A stretch of DNA of 9,086 nucleotides from Paludibacter sp. (GTDB lineage: Bacteria; Bacteroidota; Bacteroidia; Bacteroidales; Paludibacteraceae), in the NCBI GenBank assembly GCA_031284665.1, contig JAITXR010000228.1:1-9086 (forward strand), read 5' to 3'. Shown piece after piece: positions 7,344 through 9,086 of the stretch. The notes beneath the pieces are model-generated. The model saw only the letters and a list, made by a program, of their open reading frames with translations. It was not told the origin of the DNA and made no database searches. The position numbers and the translations under genes are program-made. Each line of letters begins with the position of its first letter. The stretch's first letter is position 1.

Positions 7344-7357
7344 AGAAAGAAAAGCAC

Positions 7358-7396
7358 GAAAATGACACAGATAAAACGCAGATTTCCGCCGATTTT
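7358..7396. repeat. Dispersed-repeat-like segment (ACACAGATAAAACGCAGATT)
   Basis: The bases GACACAGATAAAACGCAGAT followed by TTCCGCCGATT resemble a low-complexity intergenic repeat common in Bacteroidota and Chlorobi (on the other strand, AATCTGCG...ATCTGTGTCATT). It directly follows the 7290-7343 element, so two unrelated repeat types are abutted here. The rest of the spacer (7211-7289) shows no gene and no clear promoter. Confidence 0.5.
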
Positions 7397-7400
7397 ATTT

Positions 7401-7428
7401 CATTAACCATTTTTCATTAACCATTAAT
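7401..7428. repeat. Heptad array across the prenyltransferase stop codon
   Basis: Four 7-base units are present: CATTAAC, CATTTTT, CATTAAC and CATTAAT. The minus-strand TAA stop (7417-7419) lies within the third unit. In gene sense the units read GTTAATG, matching the array at the end of tyrA. Confidence 0.75.
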
Positions 7429-8418
7429 AAAAATCACTCCTATTATTATCAAGCAAAACAGTGTCAGCAAGTTACGCGCTAACAGCCAACGTATCATAAA
7501 CCAATCGATGCCTGCGGCTTGCAGTCGTTCCCAATTTCCAACCGGTCCGTACCATTTTTTTGGCTCAAATTTTTGTTCTGGCTTTGTTACAAAACAATAC
7601 ATCAACCTGAAAAGTTCCACCGCCAAAGGTAAAGATAATAGCGTAAAAAGATAATATACAGACAGATAGCCAAAAATTATTCCTGCAATAATCGACAGAT
7701 ATGAAATCACCAACAGCAATGCAAGTGCCACCAGCATCGCTTTTTTATTGCCCAAAAGTCCTGCAAAAGTCATTTTACCAGCTGCTTTGTCGGGCTCAAA
7801 ATCCATTATTGAATGAACGTAAATAATGTTCGCCACCAACAGACCCACAGGTACGGACACAAACAGCACCGCCCCATCCAAACGCCCGCAAGCCGAGTAA
7901 TACACGCCCGCCATCGACAGCACTCCGAACAGCAACCCGATAACCACTTCGCCCAAACCTTTGTACGAAAGGCGCAACGGCGCACCCGAATATTCAATGC
8001 CCAAAAATGCCGCAATTGCCGCAATCCAAAACACCGTTGAGCCTCTGAAATACAGGATGATAACACCCGCCAGCACTGCAATTCCACCGCTAACGATGCA
8101 AGCCGTCAGCAAATTGCGCAAAGTGGCTTGCCCCGAAATAATATACGCACATTTATGCATACGCGAACGTATTCCGCTGTGCGCCAAATGATTGCGGTAA
8201 TCGGTTTTTTTTACTTTGTAGTCGAAATAGTCGTCAAACAAATTGAGCGACAAGTGGGCAAAAGCCACACCCAACACAGCCAACACGCCCAAGCACAGCG
8301 AAAAATCACTTCCCTGCGCCTTCCCTGCCAAAAATACCGCTAAAGCAGCAGGCATTACACTTTGCGGCAATGAATGTGGGCGCGCATTCCAAAACCAAAA
8401 TTTAATAGTTTTTAACAT
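7417..8418 (-). CDS. UbiA-family prenyltransferase, MenA-like
   Basis: This 333-residue integral inner-membrane protein has about eight or nine hydrophobic segments. The two Asp-rich prenyl-diphosphate/Mg binding motifs of UbiA enzymes are visible: N59-L-F-D-D-Y-F-D66, and D206-F-E-P-D210 followed by KAAGKMT. The segment YSGAPLRLSYKGLGE (143-157) corresponds to the YTGGP...GLGD region of MenA. The likely reaction is transfer of a polyprenyl chain to an aromatic acceptor such as 1,4-dihydroxy-2-naphthoate in menaquinone synthesis. I recall a close homologue in Bacteroides annotated only as a prenyltransferase, and the first motif is not the canonical MenA form, so the acceptor is not certain. 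No other men gene is in the window. The ATG at 8418 follows an A-rich leader (AAATAAAACA). The C-terminus Phe-Ile-Asn-Gly is partly encoded by a heptad repeat. Confidence 0.82.
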   Translation of the reverse strand: MLKTIKFWFWNARPHSLPQSVMPAALAVFLAGKAQGSDFSLCLGVLAVLGVAFAHLSLNLFDDYFDYKVKKTDYRNHLAHSGIRSRMHKCAYIISGQATLRNLLTACIVSGGIAVLAGVIILYFRGSTVFWIAAIAAFLGIEYSGAPLRLSYKGLGEVVIGLLFGVLSMAGVYYSACGRLDGAVLFVSVPVGLLVANIIYVHSIMDFEPDKAAGKMTFAGLLGNKKAMLVALALLLVISYLSIIAGIIFGYLSVYYLFTLLSLPLAVELFRLMYCFVTKPEQKFEPKKWYGPVGNWERLQAAGIDWFMIRWLLARNLLTLFCLIIIGVIFING

Positions 8419-8465
8419 TGTTTTATTTATTTATTAATTATTTTATTCTGAAACTCGATGTAAGT

Positions 8466-8491
8466 AATGTAAAATGTAAAATGTATAATGT
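8466..8491. repeat. AATGT heptad array upstream of the prenyltransferase gene
   Basis: AATGT occurs at 8466, 8473, 8480 and 8487, an exact 7-base spacing. A fifth copy at 8514 is offset by 27 bases, that is one heptad plus 20 bases occupied by a palindrome. On the minus strand the units read TACATTT, one base short of the -7 box TAnnTTTG, so a promoter role for the downstream gene is possible but weak. Confidence 0.7.
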
Positions 8492-8509
8492 TCCCGATAA
8501 CTATCGGGA
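8492..8509. repeat. Perfect 8-bp-arm palindrome inside the heptad array
   Basis: TCCCGATAACTATCGGGA has arms 8492-8499 and 8502-8509 with a 2-base centre. It interrupts the AATGT array. I recall closely similar CCCGATA/TATCGGG palindromes as recurrent in Bacteroidota spacers. It is too short and lacks a T-run, so it is not called a terminator. Confidence 0.65.
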
Positions 8510-8520
8510 GTAAAATGTTT

Positions 8521-8697
8521 CCGATTTGCCCAAGCACGAAACTGAATACCACGATTTGATTTCACTCGATAACCAACTGATAAAATCATATCAAGATTAT
8601 AGTAATTAACTTGATAAGTTTTACCGTCATTAGCAGTTGTCGCAAAATTTGCGACAACTGAAAAACTTGCTAATTCCTTTTTTAACGCGTTATTTAC
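8521..8697 (-). pseudogene. RhuM-family core-domain fragment
   Basis: Translated on the minus strand from 8697, this gives about 59 residues beginning VNNALKKELASFSVVANF and containing TTANDGKTYQVNYYNLDM, then SVGYRVKSNRGIQFRAWANR. This is the conserved core of RhuM-type (virulence RhuM, often phage or island-borne) proteins. The N-terminal DNA-binding part and everything after the WAN motif are missing. The frame has no suitable start codon. It runs past the homology into the palindrome and heptad array, stopping at 8443-8445. It begins 2 bases after the stop of the preceding minus-strand gene, in a different frame. The well-kept motif implies recent breakage. The rest of 8419-8699 holds only the repeats listed. 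Confidence 0.75.
8634..8660. repeat. 27-bp perfect palindrome inside the RhuM fragment
   Basis: The arms CAGTTGTCGCAAA (8634-8646) and TTTGCGACAACTG (8648-8660) are exact reverse complements around a single base. It overlaps codons for Ser-Val-Val-Ala-Asn-Phe-Ala-Thr-Thr-Ala of the RhuM core. It could be a coding coincidence, since Val-Val-Ala and Ala-Thr-Thr codons are mutually complementary, or a binding site. Confidence 0.7.
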
Positions 8698-8699
8698 AG

Positions 8700-9086
8700 T
8701 TAAGATATTATGTTTTTCAACAATTCTGTTGCCGATAGTTCCATTTTTGAAAATGCAAACAGTTTTTTACCCAAATCTTTAAGCGACGCTCCGATATGAT
8801 ACAAACCGTTGTCTATCAATAGGAAACGGTCGTGAATATTCTGTTTTGCTTCAATTGTAAGTGGCGGATATTGGGAGTTATGTTTATCTAAATCAAGTTG
8901 CAGTTGAGCGGAAATTTTGGATGTATAAATTGTTGCCGCAACATTTATATTTCGTTTTGCCAACAAGACTAAAACGCTTTCGTCCACATAATTATCCAAC
9001 AAAATGATTTGCTTTTTTGCCGATTTTATCAAGTCTGCAACAAAAACATAAGCATCAAAAATCTGCCCGTTATAAAAAACTCCTTC
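8700..9086 (-). CDS. RhuM/ORF6N-type protein, C-terminal PLD-like domain (5' end beyond window)
   Basis: The frame is open to the window's right edge, so 128 C-terminal residues are visible. The first in-window candidate start, at 9032, is only an internal TTG. The fragment contains GQIFDAYVFVADLI (7-20), ILLDNYVDESVL (28-39), a segment ATIYT (51-55), HDRFLLID (85-92) and YHIGASLKDLGKK (96-108). I recall this domain at the C-terminus of Bacteroidota RhuM- and ORF6N-type DNA-binding proteins. The H-x-R-x4-D followed by G-A-S resembles a phospholipase D HxKx4D half-site with Arg in place of Lys. Whether it is catalytic is unknown. The N-terminal domain type cannot be decided from this window. 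The stop is followed at once by a separate RhuM core fragment. Confidence 0.75.
   Translation of the reverse strand, partial: EGVFYNGQIFDAYVFVADLIKSAKKQIILLDNYVDESVLVLLAKRNINVAATIYTSKISAQLQLDLDKHNSQYPPLTIEAKQNIHDRFLLIDNGLYHIGASLKDLGKKLFAFSKMELSATELLKNIIS

Noticed and set aside
7211..7357. Upstream extension of the Nudix frame (49 extra residues)
   Set aside because: It translates the CGTCATTGCGA-type repeat and AT-rich leader. ATG 7210 begins the zinc-ribbon domain directly and has an A-rich leader.
7813..8343. Open frames on both strands overlapping the prenyltransferase gene
   Set aside because: They are shadows of a GC-richer membrane-protein gene whose own frame carries both UbiA motifs.
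8464..8491. Promoter for the prenyltransferase gene in the TACATTT heptads
   Set aside because: It differs from TAnnTTTG at the final G, is repeated several times by the array, and has no -33 partner; kept only as a remark.

Overview
The window looks like chromosomal DNA from an AT-rich member of the Bacteroidota, most likely Bacteroidales. Three observations support this. The proteins match, from memory, Bacteroides-type versions of TyrA, serine palmitoyltransferase and a UbiA-family prenyltransferase. Start codons are preceded by A-rich leaders rather than Shine-Dalgarno sequences. One gene has a textbook Bacteroidota -7 promoter box (TATCTTTG). No tRNA, rRNA, CRISPR array or complete insertion sequence is visible.

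Layout, left to right. The 3' end of a plus-strand prephenate dehydrogenase gene (tyrA) enters at base 1 and ends at 243. It converges on a long minus-strand run; between them lies a spacer with a perfect hairpin flanked by two related direct repeats. In transcription order the minus-strand run is: a UbiA/MenA-like prenyltransferase (8418-7417), a zinc-ribbon Nudix hydrolase (7210-6692), a 1009-residue exported TPR protein (6586-3557), a plug-less TonB-receptor-like outer-membrane barrel (3352-1691), and a sphingolipid-forming serine palmitoyltransferase (1638-448). At the right edge is the C-terminal domain (PLD-like) of a RhuM/ORF6N-type protein. It is followed directly by a broken piece of a RhuM core domain, so the order is opposite to that of an intact RhuM gene.

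The TPR protein and barrel are adjacent, co-oriented and both carry signal peptides. They are the best candidates for a poorly understood envelope module. The neighbouring palmitoyltransferase makes the first committed sphingolipid intermediate for the same envelope. The prenyltransferase probably serves menaquinone synthesis. Functional linkage beyond co-orientation is inference.

The most striking non-coding signal is that every spacer longer than about 100 bases holds short arrays with an exact 7-base period. The unit sequence differs from place to place but the period does not. Several arrays run across the stop codon of the upstream gene and encode its last residues. Larger duplicated blocks inside the spacers also differ by exactly one 7-base unit. 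The spacer at 7211-7416 additionally holds two different dispersed-repeat-like segments.
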